A DNA stretch of 33,527 bases from B25-G16 sp964549945 (GTDB taxonomy: Bacteria > Desulfobacterota > DSM-4660 > Desulfatiglandales > B25-G16). This document shows, piece by piece, positions 24,970 to 32,819 of the stretch (the stretch's first letter is position 1; every line of letters starts with the position of its first letter). Made by a program: the position numbers and the translations under genes. Under the pieces are notes generated by a model. It was not told the DNA's origin, ran no database searches, and saw only the letters and a program-made list of their open reading frames with translations. The stretch is taken from NCBI GenBank assembly GCA_964549945.1, contig CAZJXD010000050.1:1-33527 (forward strand). Reading direction: 5' to 3'.

Positions 24970-26706
24970 ATGGACAAGATTTTACGAATCGACGTAGGAG
25001 CAGAGGGCGGCCCTAAGGCCGCCGAAAAACCCTTGGGTGAGTATGCAGGCCTCGGAGGAAGGGGATTGACGTCGGCAATCGTCTCCAAAGAAGTACCTCC
25101 GCTTTGCCACCCCCTGGGAGAGGATAATAAACTCGTGATTGCTCCCGGCTTGCTGAGCGGAACTACCGCGGCTATGTCAGGGAGAATCTCAGTAGGCTGC
25201 AAGAGCCCGCTCACCGGTACTATCAAAGAGGCAAATGCGGGTGGGCAGGCCTCTCAAGTTTTAGCGAGGCTAGGCTATGCCGCCATCGTGCTCGAGGGAA
25301 AGCCCAAAGACGACACCCTCTACAAGGTATTCATCAACAAGGAAGGGGTAAAGATAACGCCCGATAACAGCCTCAAGATGCTCGGTAACTACGACCTCAT
25401 CGACAAGATGAAAGCCGAGTTTGGGGAGAAAATCGCCTGCATCTCCATAGGTCCAGCCGGTGAGATGAAGATGTCAAATTCCACAGTCGCTATTACAGAC
25501 ATGGAGCTGAGACCGACGCGTCATGCGGCACGCGGCGGGGTTGGCGCGGTTATGGGCGCCAAGGGCATCAAGGTGATCGTGCTCGATGACAAGGGGATGG
25601 GCATGAGAAGCCCAAAGGATCCCGAGAAGTTCAAGGAGGCCAATAATATTTGGGTCGATGGCCTCAAAAAAAATCCGGTCACTGGCGAGGGTCTTCCTGG
25701 TTTCGGGACCAACGTATTGACCAATGTGATCAATGAGGCCGGGGCCTATCCAACCAAGAACTTCACGTGGGGCCGGTTTGAAGGTTGCTCAAAGATCAGC
25801 GGCGAGACACAGGCCGAGACCGAGACGGCCCGTGGTGGAAAGGCTACCCATGGTTGCCACCGTGGCTGCATCATCCAGTGCTCAGGTATTTTTGTGGACA
25901 AAGACGGCCATTACCTGACCAAGCAGCCTGAATATGAGACGGTCTGGGCCCATGGTGGAAACTGCGGTATAGATGACCTGGACTCCATTGCCATGCTCGA
26001 CCGATTGGACGATGACTACGGACTGGACACCATCGAGATGGGCGTGACCATCGGCGTTGCCATGGACGCGGGTGTAGCTGAGTTCGGAGATGCAGAGGCC
26101 GCCATTAACTTGGTGAAGGAAGTGGGCAAAGGTACCCCCTTGGGCCGCATCCTGGGCAGCGGCGCGGCAGTAACCGGTAAGGTTTTCGGCGTGGAGAAGG
26201 TGCCGGTGGTCAAAGGGCAGGCGCTTCCGGCCTATGATCCACGTGGTATTCATGGCATAGGGGTCACCTATGCCACCAGCACCATGGGTGCCGATCACAC
26301 CTCCGGCTACGCGGTGGCAACCAATATTATGAACATAGGTGGAAGCGTGGATCCACTAAAGCCCGAGGGACAAGTGGAACTCTCCAGGAATCTCCAGATC
26401 ACCACTGCTGCACTTGACTCCACCGGCATGTGTCTTTTCATAGCAATGGCTGCCTTAGACCAGCCCGAAACCTTCCAAGCCATGATCGATATGATTAACG
26501 CCTTCTATGGCCTGAATATGACCGCCGATGATGTTACTGAATTGGGCAAATCCATACTCAAGAACGAGAGGGATTTCAATGCCAGGGCCGGCTTTACCGC
26601 CAAGCACGATCGACTGCCTGAATTCTTCAAGAAGGAACCGCTTCCAACTCACAACCTCACATTCCAGGTAAAGGATGAGGATCTGGATACCCTCTATAAC
26701 TGGTAG
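24970..26706 (+). CDS. Tungsten-type aldehyde:ferredoxin oxidoreductase family enzyme 1
   Basis: A 578-residue AOR-family protein. These cytoplasmic enzymes hold a tungsto-bispterin and one 4Fe-4S cluster, and interconvert aldehydes and carboxylic acids with ferredoxin. The N-terminal domain has GGRGLTS, GPAGE and the pterin-contacting ARGGVGAVMGAKG (187-199). Candidate cluster cysteines are 296, 300 and 304 (GCHRGCIIQC) plus Cys488, a CX3CX3C pattern where the Pyrococcus enzyme has CX2CX3C. GADHTSG (His443) is the usual active-site histidine region. ATG 24970 follows ggaaaggagg. It is divergent from an acetate permease and followed by a short unknown gene. Substrate unproven; acetate/acetaldehyde is suggested by context. 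Confidence 0.93.
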   Translation: MDKILRIDVGAEGGPKAAEKPLGEYAGLGGRGLTSAIVSKEVPPLCHPLGEDNKLVIAPGLLSGTTAAMSGRISVGCKSPLTGTIKEANAGGQASQVLARLGYAAIVLEGKPKDDTLYKVFINKEGVKITPDNSLKMLGNYDLIDKMKAEFGEKIACISIGPAGEMKMSNSTVAITDMELRPTRHAARGGVGAVMGAKGIKVIVLDDKGMGMRSPKDPEKFKEANNIWVDGLKKNPVTGEGLPGFGTNVLTNVINEAGAYPTKNFTWGRFEGCSKISGETQAETETARGGKATHGCHRGCIIQCSGIFVDKDGHYLTKQPEYETVWAHGGNCGIDDLDSIAMLDRLDDDYGLDTIEMGVTIGVAMDAGVAEFGDAEAAINLVKEVGKGTPLGRILGSGAAVTGKVFGVEKVPVVKGQALPAYDPRGIHGIGVTYATSTMGADHTSGYAVATNIMNIGGSVDPLKPEGQVELSRNLQITTAALDSTGMCLFIAMAALDQPETFQAMIDMINAFYGLNMTADDVTELGKSILKNERDFNARAGFTAKHDRLPEFFKKEPLPTHNLTFQVKDEDLDTLYNW

Positions 26707-26728
26707 GCGTGAAAGCCTTGTCTGAAAC

Positions 26729-26766
26729 GAAATGGGGAGATCCATCGTAGATTTCCCCATTTTCTT
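26729..26766 (+). terminator. Probable terminator after AOR-1
   Basis: AATGGGGA (26731-26738) pairs with TCCCCATT (26754-26761), extendable by one A-T pair and one wobble pair, followed by a short T-rich run (TTTCTT). It lies 24 bp after the AOR-1 stop and may attenuate rather than block reading into the next gene. Confidence 0.5.
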
Positions 26767-26781
26767 AGCCTGGGGTGTCAA

Positions 26782-27384
26782 TTGGCTGAATTTGCCATGA
26801 CAAAAATCGTTCTAATTGTGGCGGATAGCCTTATCCAGAAATTTCTCCTGATTCTTCAGCAGGGATTCGTGCTCAAGGTCCGTGTGGGATGCACGGTTGA
26901 AGAATTGCTTCGCCAACAGGTAGGCGTGAGCCCGGAGTACCTGGAAGAAAGGGTCCAGACGATTTTCCTTGATGGAAATCCCATCGATGATGTAGCCTCT
27001 GCTTACGTTCAGTCCGGATCAACACTCGCTCTCTCCGCCGCCCTCCCCGGATTGGCCGGTGCTACCTTAAGAAGGGGGGGTTACTACGCGCCCTTGCGCA
27101 GCCAGATTTCCTACAAACAAGCGAACGATATAGAAGCCGCTCATGAAGGAGTTGTGTTCCTTAAGCTCTTCAATCTCACGCTCAAGGAGTTAGGCCCTCT
27201 TTTTCTCTCACAGGGCATCTTAGTGGATGGAGGGAACTTGTCGAATTTCTTTAGAATTCAGACGCAGGATTTCTGGAAAGGTTGCCAGGTGGCCGAAGTG
27301 GATGGTGAAGCGATCACCCCAGAGAAACTCAGAGACATGACGTGGCAGGAGCGGTATGTCTTTTTGCGGGTTTCGAGGAGGTAG
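26782..27384 (+). CDS. Unrecognised AOR-adjacent protein, 200 residues
   Basis: I do not recognise this family. It is treated as a gene because the frame is long, soluble and protein-like and follows AOR-1 by 75 bp. Residues 25-90 (VRVGCTVEELL, QTIFLDGNPIDD, then a GSTLALSAALPGL strand) look like a beta-grasp/ubiquitin-like pattern, similar in shape to MoaD or ThiS but without a terminal Gly-Gly. A Gly/Arg-rich link, LAGATLRRGGYY, leads into a second domain with FLKLFNLTLKELGP and a final strand YVFLRVSRR. It starts at TTG 26782 behind tggggtg, or at ATG 26797. A terminator-like hairpin precedes it. A role in AOR maturation is a guess from position only. Confidence 0.7.
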   Translation: MAEFAMTKIVLIVADSLIQKFLLILQQGFVLKVRVGCTVEELLRQQVGVSPEYLEERVQTIFLDGNPIDDVASAYVQSGSTLALSAALPGLAGATLRRGGYYAPLRSQISYKQANDIEAAHEGVVFLKLFNLTLKELGPLFLSQGILVDGGNLSNFFRIQTQDFWKGCQVAEVDGEAITPEKLRDMTWQERYVFLRVSRR

Positions 27385-27420
27385 CATAAGGTAATCAGGC
27401 ATCAATTAGCCACTAGAAGC

Positions 27421-27660
27421 CTATCCTCCACCGATAGGAGGAAATACTCCAACCCTGTCCCCATCCTTGAGGATCTCATCGCCCTTTGAGTGGACCCCAT
27501 TCAAGAACACTAACCTGACCATTTTGGCGGGAATCTTCAATCCCTCCAACAGGTCCCTGACCCTGGTCCCTTCATCGACCTCTAGGGTGCGAGATCTTCC
27601 CTTAGCCTTGTGAGGCATATATCGCGAAAGCGTTACAAATAGATTCAGTGTAACTTCCAT
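27421..27660 (-). CDS. MoaD/ThiS-like sulfur-carrier protein
   Basis: A 79-residue beta-grasp protein ending FPPIGGG, the exposed Gly-Gly tail that is adenylated and thiocarboxylated in MoaD-type carriers. The start MEVTLNLFVTLSRYMP and the helix VRDLLEGLKIP are typical. ATG 27660 is chosen because it matches the usual N-terminus; a TTG at 27705 would add 15 residues. The family supplies sulfur to molybdopterin or to the tungsten-pterin of AOR enzymes. It is divergent from a ThiF/MoeB-like activating enzyme across 178 bp and converges on the 200-residue AOR neighbour. Its assignment to tungstopterin synthesis follows from position. Confidence 0.88.
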   Translation of the reverse strand: MEVTLNLFVTLSRYMPHKAKGRSRTLEVDEGTRVRDLLEGLKIPAKMVRLVFLNGVHSKGDEILKDGDRVGVFPPIGGG

Positions 27661-27757
27661 GAAATGAGCTTTTGCCTTAGTCAGAAAAACGATCAGTTTT
27701 GGCAACCAGCAAATCTCTCTTCGATTATTAAAATATTCTATCAGACTTAAGGCTCAA

Positions 27758-27787
27758 TTGCCAGTGATAACGATTTTAAGGTATAGT
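27758..27787 (+). promoter_or_regulatory. Candidate promoter of the ThiF-like gene
   Basis: TTGCCA (27758-27763) and TATAGT (27782-27787) with an 18-bp spacer, about 50 bp before ATG 27839. Confidence 0.4.
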
Positions 27788-27838
27788 TGTTTATCGTGTC
27801 GAAGGCTAAACAAGACAAGGGATTAGAAAGGAGCGACC

Positions 27839-28744
27839 ATGAGCAGCGATACACGCCCAGAGATCCAGGAGAAGATTCGAAGGATATCGAGAAAACTCAA
27901 GGATCCGGCCAGGCGAACGTTGCAGATACTGGAGGATACCCACTCTGAGGAAATCGCGGGGGCGTGTCTATGTAGCGTCCATAAGGTGTATATCGAGGCC
28001 ATGAGGCTGGGAATACTGCCCTACCGCTACCTTCGAAATAGGGATTCAATATCCATTGAGGAACAGCTCGAACTGGCACAGTCACAAGTATCCGTGATAG
28101 GGGCGGGCGGGCTCGGGGGACAGGTAATCCTGCTGCTCGCGCGGGCGGGTATCGGGCGCTTGATCGTTGTTGATTCCGATGCGTTCGATGAGACGAATCT
28201 TAATAGACAGGCCCTGTGCTCTACTCTCTCCGTGGGAAGGTCAAAGGCCGAGGAGGCGGCCGTGATGGTGCGTTCGATTAACCCTGGCGTAGAGGTAACG
28301 CCTTATCGGGTAAGGATTGACTCTACAAATGCGGAGAAGATGCTCGTCGGCTCCGATGTGGTGGTTGACGCCCTGGATAACGCACCGGACCGGCTTATAC
28401 TGGAGAGTGAGGCGAAAAGGCGTGGAATCCCCTTGGTACATGGAGCACTCGCGGGCTTTGGGGGCCAGCTCATGACCGTATTCCCAGATGATACAGGTCT
28501 TAAGCTTTTGTATAGAGATGAAGGGATGAAGAGAGTTGACCCAAAAAGCCCTGAGGCGATCCTCGGGGTCCCGACGCTAACGCCTGCTATTATTGGGGCA
28601 TTTGAGGCCATGGAGGTATTGAAGATCATCCTAAAACGCGGTACTGTTTTCCGAAACACCATGGTTTATGTAGATCTCGAGGGCGGGGAGTTGAACCGCT
28701 TCACCTTTGAAAACAACGATCCCGTAAATCCAAAAGATCGCTGA
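27839..28744 (+). CDS. HesA/MoeB/ThiF-family E1-like adenylyltransferase
   Basis: A 301-residue E1-like enzyme that activates the C-terminal glycine of a ubiquitin-like sulfur carrier with ATP. The Rossmann core begins near residue 84 with VIGAGGLGG; the acidic strand IVVDSDAFDETNLNRQ (109-124) and DALDN (177-181) follow. An extra N-terminal segment of about 75 residues precedes it, helical and including CLCSVHKVY. The four zinc cysteines of E. coli MoeB are absent; the only cysteines are at 43, 45 and 127. ATG 27839 has an aaaggag site. It lies opposite the MoaD-like gene, its obvious partner. Symbols moeB, thiF and hesA cannot be told apart by sequence alone. Confidence 0.9.
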   Translation: MSSDTRPEIQEKIRRISRKLKDPARRTLQILEDTHSEEIAGACLCSVHKVYIEAMRLGILPYRYLRNRDSISIEEQLELAQSQVSVIGAGGLGGQVILLLARAGIGRLIVVDSDAFDETNLNRQALCSTLSVGRSKAEEAAVMVRSINPGVEVTPYRVRIDSTNAEKMLVGSDVVVDALDNAPDRLILESEAKRRGIPLVHGALAGFGGQLMTVFPDDTGLKLLYRDEGMKRVDPKSPEAILGVPTLTPAIIGAFEAMEVLKIILKRGTVFRNTMVYVDLEGGELNRFTFENNDPVNPKDR

Positions 28745-28790
28745 ACCCGCAACTATCTCCCAACCTGAACATGTGTCCTTATTGGCAGGT

Positions 28791-29324
28791 TCAGTCGCGA
28801 GAGATAATGCTCATGGAATATCCGAGGGCGATTGATCCGAGGATAGTCAGCGTTGTTACTATCACCACATATGCCCATCCAAAGTAGGCGATCATCATCG
28901 GTAAAAGGAATGGCTTGACGGCCCTGTTGTACAGAAAAACAGCGATCGGGGCTTCGCCTGCTCCTTCTTCCCTCAGCTTTTTCATCAAAGGATACCACGC
29001 GAAGATAGGCCCCATTGAGATAATTCCGGCCGCAATCGATAGCAACATTCCCTTCATGCCTGCACCCTTACCAAAAAGGCCTGCAATCTGAGCCGGTCGA
29101 ACAAGGAGATTCAATAAAAGCATCACCACAAAGACCAGGGCAAGGGGCACACAAATAGTGAGCGATATGTTGGCGCTGGCCTTCAAGGCCCTCAACGCCG
29201 TGTTAGGGGATACGGCATAAAGGATCACATAGAATGCCAACACGAAAACAGGGAAGAGGGATATACGTTTGAGGGCTCTTCCGCCTTTGGTTTCTCGGGC
29301 ACTTCCTCTGCTCACAAAATTCAC
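28791..29324 (-). CDS. Half-size permease of the YraQ/DUF318-like type
   Basis: A 177-residue protein with about four membrane helices after a short basic N-terminus. The central GIISMGPIFAWYPLMKKL pattern, with a glycine-proline pair in a helix and a following Leu/Lys-rich loop, matches one half of predicted two-part permeases. The same layout recurs in the C-terminal half of the upstream protein (GSILAGNPVNSYVIGGELL), so the two are homologous halves that probably assemble in the inner membrane. The start overlaps the upstream stop by 4 bp, so they are translationally coupled. The substrate is unknown. YraQ relatives are linked to metal or metalloid export. Confidence 0.75.
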   Translation of the reverse strand: MNFVSRGSARETKGGRALKRISLFPVFVLAFYVILYAVSPNTALRALKASANISLTICVPLALVFVVMLLLNLLVRPAQIAGLFGKGAGMKGMLLSIAAGIISMGPIFAWYPLMKKLREEGAGEAPIAVFLYNRAVKPFLLPMMIAYFGWAYVVIVTTLTILGSIALGYSMSIISRD

Positions 29325-30118
29325 CCTGTAACGATGTTGAGAATTGCCACTGCAATAAGAGCAATGGGCACGGATAGAATAAAGCAGATTGCATTCCTGA
29401 GAATAGCGAATCTCCTGCCCAGGGCCGCCATCTCAGCCGGAAGCTGAACGAGGCCCACGGTCACCCACGTGATAATCAGTGCAGTTACTGCAAAGAGGCT
29501 TACTCCCTGTTTCAACAACTCTCCTCCAATTACATAGCTATTAACTGGATTCCCCGCCAGAATGCTCCCAAAGCATGCCCCCCAGAGGGTATCGAGGATC
29601 GCATTGCCTGAAAAAAGCGATGCGAGGATCTCCTTCGGAACAAGGGCGTTAAGAAGCCCTATGAGCAGCACCACGCCTGCCAGTATAGGAAGCATGGAGG
29701 CGAATTGATTCCCGGAACGTCTAAGAGCGTCTGAAAAAACACTCCTCTCGACCATACTTCTTTGTGACATCCGTTCAACAGTGCATTCTTCTGGTTCCTG
29801 GATCTCGCCTTTTCTGTAGTTCTCCAAAACAGCTCCCACAGTTCCGCTGAGCCCAATTGTAACCTCGATGCCATTGGATTCGAGATGCCTGCGTGCAGTA
29901 GGGCTACAGTAACCGGTTAACACCGCCCTCACATCCTTGCTAATGACGAGTACTATGGCCTCAACGCCTGCTCCCTGCTTACCCGATAAAGCAGGATTTC
30001 GCACTACCTCCCATTCACCTGTGTCCAGGTCAGCTATAATAAAATAGGGGGATATCCCGAATCTATGGCCTATCTGAGCATTCAGATCAGTGCCCTCTGA
30101 ACTGACCGCTATCCTCAT
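29321..30118 (-). CDS. NifX/FeMo-co-binding domain fused to a permease half
   Basis: A 265-residue fusion. Residues 1-105 form a dinitrogenase iron-molybdenum cofactor domain as in NifX, NafY and the NifB C-terminus: MRIAVSSEG, HRFGISPYF, a GTV turn near 92-94 and a final helix. A hydrophilic link (about 106-135, Glu-rich) leads to a C-terminal permease half with about four helices (140-263). These domains hold metal clusters or metal-cofactor intermediates. No nitrogenase genes are present here; the neighbours are AOR and pterin genes. ATG 30118 has a weak ribosome-binding site. A role in moving or sensing molybdenum, tungsten or another metal is inference. Domain calls are strong. Confidence 0.85.
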   Translation of the reverse strand: MRIAVSSEGTDLNAQIGHRFGISPYFIIADLDTGEWEVVRNPALSGKQGAGVEAIVLVISKDVRAVLTGYCSPTARRHLESNGIEVTIGLSGTVGAVLENYRKGEIQEPEECTVERMSQRSMVERSVFSDALRRSGNQFASMLPILAGVVLLIGLLNALVPKEILASLFSGNAILDTLWGACFGSILAGNPVNSYVIGGELLKQGVSLFAVTALIITWVTVGLVQLPAEMAALGRRFAILRNAICFILSVPIALIAVAILNIVTG

Positions 30119-30232
30119 GCTGGTTCCCTACGCCCTTAAAAACCCTCTATTAAAGGCGAAACACGGAAATGATATCTTGGCTCCATCTCCTCGGTTTTGT
30201 GCGATACATTCTCCTAAGAAACTAAGTGTGCA

Positions 30233-30521
30233 GAGCATGGCGATGTCTTTTTTTGTCTCATGCCCTAGAAGTAATGCACAGGCAGACCCCGATAAATCGG
30301 GGCACCGACCGCCATATCGTACAATAGTCAAATCCGCGTTGCGCACCTGCCCCGATTTACGGGGCACGCTGAAGCTCCCTGTTCAAGGCCTGCCCTGGCG
30401 CGACTTGGTTGGAGCATTTAAGGGAAACGGTAATAAAGCGGCTGTGTAATCCATAGAACTCAGCCCTTGCATGTCAGGTCTGGGCCAGGGGCATGAGACA
30501 AAAAAAGACATCGCCATGCTC
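30233..30521. repeat. 289-bp inverted-repeat (MITE-like) element
   Basis: The arms 30233-30265 and 30489-30521 are perfect 33-bp inverted copies, each with a seven-base homopolymer run (T7 in the left arm, A7 in the right) between GATGTC and GTCTCATG or their complements. Inside lie two small hairpins with CCCCG/CGGGG stems (30287-30302 and 30350-30364), each followed by CAC. There is no transposase and no convincing target duplication. The size and terminal inverted repeats suggest a non-autonomous mobile element or structured repeat. The surrounding 30119-30699 stretch holds no other gene I can support. Confidence 0.7.
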
Positions 30522-30699
30522 AACAGATAGTTTTTTTCATGTATAACCCTGAAGCGAAGCGTCGGGGTCATGTGCTAATATGATAAAGATTGTTTAGCCA
30601 AAAAATATGGAGTTATGATATAGGAAAATCTATAATTATGTTATTTCTTGCTTTTAAACAACAAAAAGAAAGGCATATTCAATCTCTTTCGACCATCCA

Positions 30700-30981
30700 A
30701 TAGAAAAAGGAGAAATAAACCGCGAGAAGCTAAAGGCGAGGAAGCTGAGGCAATCTGTATGGTGGCAGAGAAAGATCTCTAAGGGGATTTGCCACTATTG
30801 CGGGCGATCGGTAGATCAAAGGGAATTAACTATGGATCATATCGTGCCGCTCACAAGGGGCGGTAAGAGCACAAAGGGAAACCTCGTTCCTGCCTGCAAG
30901 GATTGTAACAATAAAAAGAAGTACCTCCTGCCAATCGAATGGGAGGAATACTTGGAGGATCTCGCTCACAAACAATCCTGA
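30700..30981 (+). CDS. HNH endonuclease, start codon unclear (possibly decayed)
   Basis: This frame is open from 30658 to TGA 30981 and encodes a complete HNH/zinc-finger module: CHYC, then MDHIVPLTRGGKSTKGNLVP, then CKDCNNKKK and EWEEYLEDL. The DH, N and paired CxxC residues expected of an active HNH nuclease are all present. No ATG, GTG or TTG occurs in frame upstream of the domain; ATA at 30700 or 30715 is the only near match, and the aaggag sequence at 30707-30712 is badly spaced for either. The start may use a rare codon or have been lost by mutation. It lies 32 bp before AOR-2 on the same strand. Coordinates of the 5' end are approximate. Confidence 0.75.
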   Translation: MEKGEINREKLKARKLRQSVWWQRKISKGICHYCGRSVDQRELTMDHIVPLTRGGKSTKGNLVPACKDCNNKKKYLLPIEWEEYLEDLAHKQS

Positions 30982-31013
30982 GTAAAACCTGAACCAATCG
31001 CAGAGGAGCAATA

Positions 31014-32708
31014 ATGGAAAAGATTATTCGAATCGATATGACGGAGAGAAAGGTCACGACCGAAAAAACTCCAGCAGACTACCAATTCCTCGGAGGAAGA
31101 GGCCTGAGCGCGAGGATATTGAACAAGGAGGTTCCCGCGCTTGCGCACCCATTAGGCAGTGAAAACAAACTCGTAGTGGCACCAGGCCTTTTGGCGGGGA
31201 CCATGGCCCCTTCATTTGGAAGGATATCCTTTGGCGCAAAAAGCCCGCTCACACACACCATCAAGGAAACCAATGCCGGTGGCACCGCAGCGCAGAAACT
31301 CGACCGCCTGGGTATCAAGGCAGTCATCATCCAGGGTAAACCCAAGGACGATCAAGGCCATATTCTCCTTATAGATGCGAGAGAAACACGACTCCTCCCC
31401 GCCCCCGAGCTATCCGGGAAGATGAACTACGAGCTTGCCGGCCTCCTTCAAGATAAGTATGGCAACGACATAGGGATCATCTCCATTGGACCGGCTGGCG
31501 AGGCGAAAATGACGGCATCCTCCATCGCGGTGACGGATCAGGATGGCAGGCCCTCCAGACACGCCGGAAGGGGCGGCCTCGGTGCGGTCATGGGATCGAA
31601 AGGTATAAAGGCCATCGTGATCAATGCGAAGGGCACCAAGGTTGCGGATACTCTGGACAAGGAGGCGTTCAAGGAGACGGTCAGGGATCTCATCGAAACC
31701 CTGAAACAGGACAAAGGCTCTCAGTCGTTCTCGCAGTTCGGGACGCCGGGCGGAATCAGGTTCCTGAGCCAGTTGGGGAGCATGCCGAGCTGGAATTATC
31801 ACGGTGGTCCTGTTGAGGGTATAGAGAATATCTATGGGGACGCGATCGCCCGGGTCAATCAGGGCAGGGGAGGGCGAATGCATGGGTGCATGCCCGGGTG
31901 CGTGGTCAAATGCTCGATCGTCTTCCACGGTGATGATGGCACGCATCTCACCTCCGGACTGGAATATGAGACCCTGGGCATGCTCGGCACCAATCTGGCC
32001 ATTGCCAACCTCGATGCGATCGCACGCATGGACAGGATGTGCGATGAACTCGGTGTCGATACCATCGAGGTAGGCAGCGCGATCGCTCAGGTTATGGAGG
32101 CGGGCGTCATTCAGTTTGGGGACGAGCAAAGGGTGTTGGAGGTCTTAAAAGAGATCGGTAAGGGTGCACCTATGGGAAGGGTTGTGGGGCAAGGTGCTGC
32201 ATTCACTGCCCACTATTTCGGGCTCGATCGTGTACCCACGGCCAAAGGCCAGGCGATACCAGCCCATGATCCGAGGGCTTGTAAGGCCGTGGGGGTTACC
32301 TACTGTGTTTCGCCCATGGGTGCGGACCATACGGCAGGCATCGATTACAGGGATCCCCTCTCCAGAGAAGGGCAGGTAACGAGGTCGAGGAACAATCAGA
32401 TACTGATGGCCGCGAATGATTCCGTGGGGTATTGCTTTCTCGCCATGCCCTCCAAGGGGAGCCTCATGTATGAGGTGTTCGCGAAACTGATCAATGCCAG
32501 GTACGGCACGGATCTCAAGGCAGAGGACATGATAAATACGGGAATCACCACCATCAGGGAAGAGCTGGCCTTTAACCGCTCAGCAGGTTGGACGGATGTG
32601 GAAAATCAACTACCCGGATTCATGAGAACCGAGAAGCTCCCACCGAATGATGTGGTCTTTGATATACCAAAGGAAGAAATAGATAACATATACAAGGATC
32701 TTGGTTGA
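31014..32708 (+). CDS. Tungsten-type aldehyde:ferredoxin oxidoreductase family enzyme 2
   Basis: A 564-residue paralogue of AOR-1 with matching landmarks: GGRGLSA, GPAGE, GRGGLGAVMGSKG (186-198), Cys292, Cys296 and Cys300 (GCMPGCVVKC), Cys474, and GADHTAG with His439. The CX3CX3C cluster spacing is the same as in AOR-1. It would bind tungsto-bispterin and a 4Fe-4S cluster and pass electrons to ferredoxin. ATG 31014 follows gaggag. It may be read from a promoter near the TATAAT at 30631-30636, through the HNH gene. The two copies have diverged widely between the shared motifs, suggesting different substrates; neither substrate is shown by the sequence. Confidence 0.93.
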   Translation: MEKIIRIDMTERKVTTEKTPADYQFLGGRGLSARILNKEVPALAHPLGSENKLVVAPGLLAGTMAPSFGRISFGAKSPLTHTIKETNAGGTAAQKLDRLGIKAVIIQGKPKDDQGHILLIDARETRLLPAPELSGKMNYELAGLLQDKYGNDIGIISIGPAGEAKMTASSIAVTDQDGRPSRHAGRGGLGAVMGSKGIKAIVINAKGTKVADTLDKEAFKETVRDLIETLKQDKGSQSFSQFGTPGGIRFLSQLGSMPSWNYHGGPVEGIENIYGDAIARVNQGRGGRMHGCMPGCVVKCSIVFHGDDGTHLTSGLEYETLGMLGTNLAIANLDAIARMDRMCDELGVDTIEVGSAIAQVMEAGVIQFGDEQRVLEVLKEIGKGAPMGRVVGQGAAFTAHYFGLDRVPTAKGQAIPAHDPRACKAVGVTYCVSPMGADHTAGIDYRDPLSREGQVTRSRNNQILMAANDSVGYCFLAMPSKGSLMYEVFAKLINARYGTDLKAEDMINTGITTIREELAFNRSAGWTDVENQLPGFMRTEKLPPNDVVFDIPKEEIDNIYKDLG

Positions 32709-32819
32709 TTGTGGCACGTTGTCCGCTGATTGCCGGGAAAAATGAGCGATGTGACATACTAATAGAATATAGCAAAAATAATACCGGACAACTGATAACT
32801 GACGACGGACATCCGCCTA

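Noticed and set aside
28762..28791. AACCTG/CAGGTT between the ThiF-like and permease genes as a terminator
   Set aside because: A 6-bp stem with an 18-nt loop and no T-run; too weak.
30090..30449. 119-codon plus-strand frame across the inverted-repeat element
   Set aside because: Low-complexity, Pro/Arg/Ser-rich translation that runs through the repeat arm; no ribosome-binding site.
31410..32129. 239-codon minus-strand frame inside AOR-2
   Set aside because: A shadow of the AOR-2 coding strand, His/Arg-rich with no protein family features.
32718..32792. GTTGTCCG/CGGACAAC inverted repeat after AOR-2 as a terminator
   Set aside because: The 8-bp arms are 59 nt apart and no U-run follows.
32785..32812. 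Tract reading SVVSYQLS on the minus strand, like dispersed gttatcagt-type repeats
   Set aside because: Only about one and a half units are present, too short to call a repeat array.
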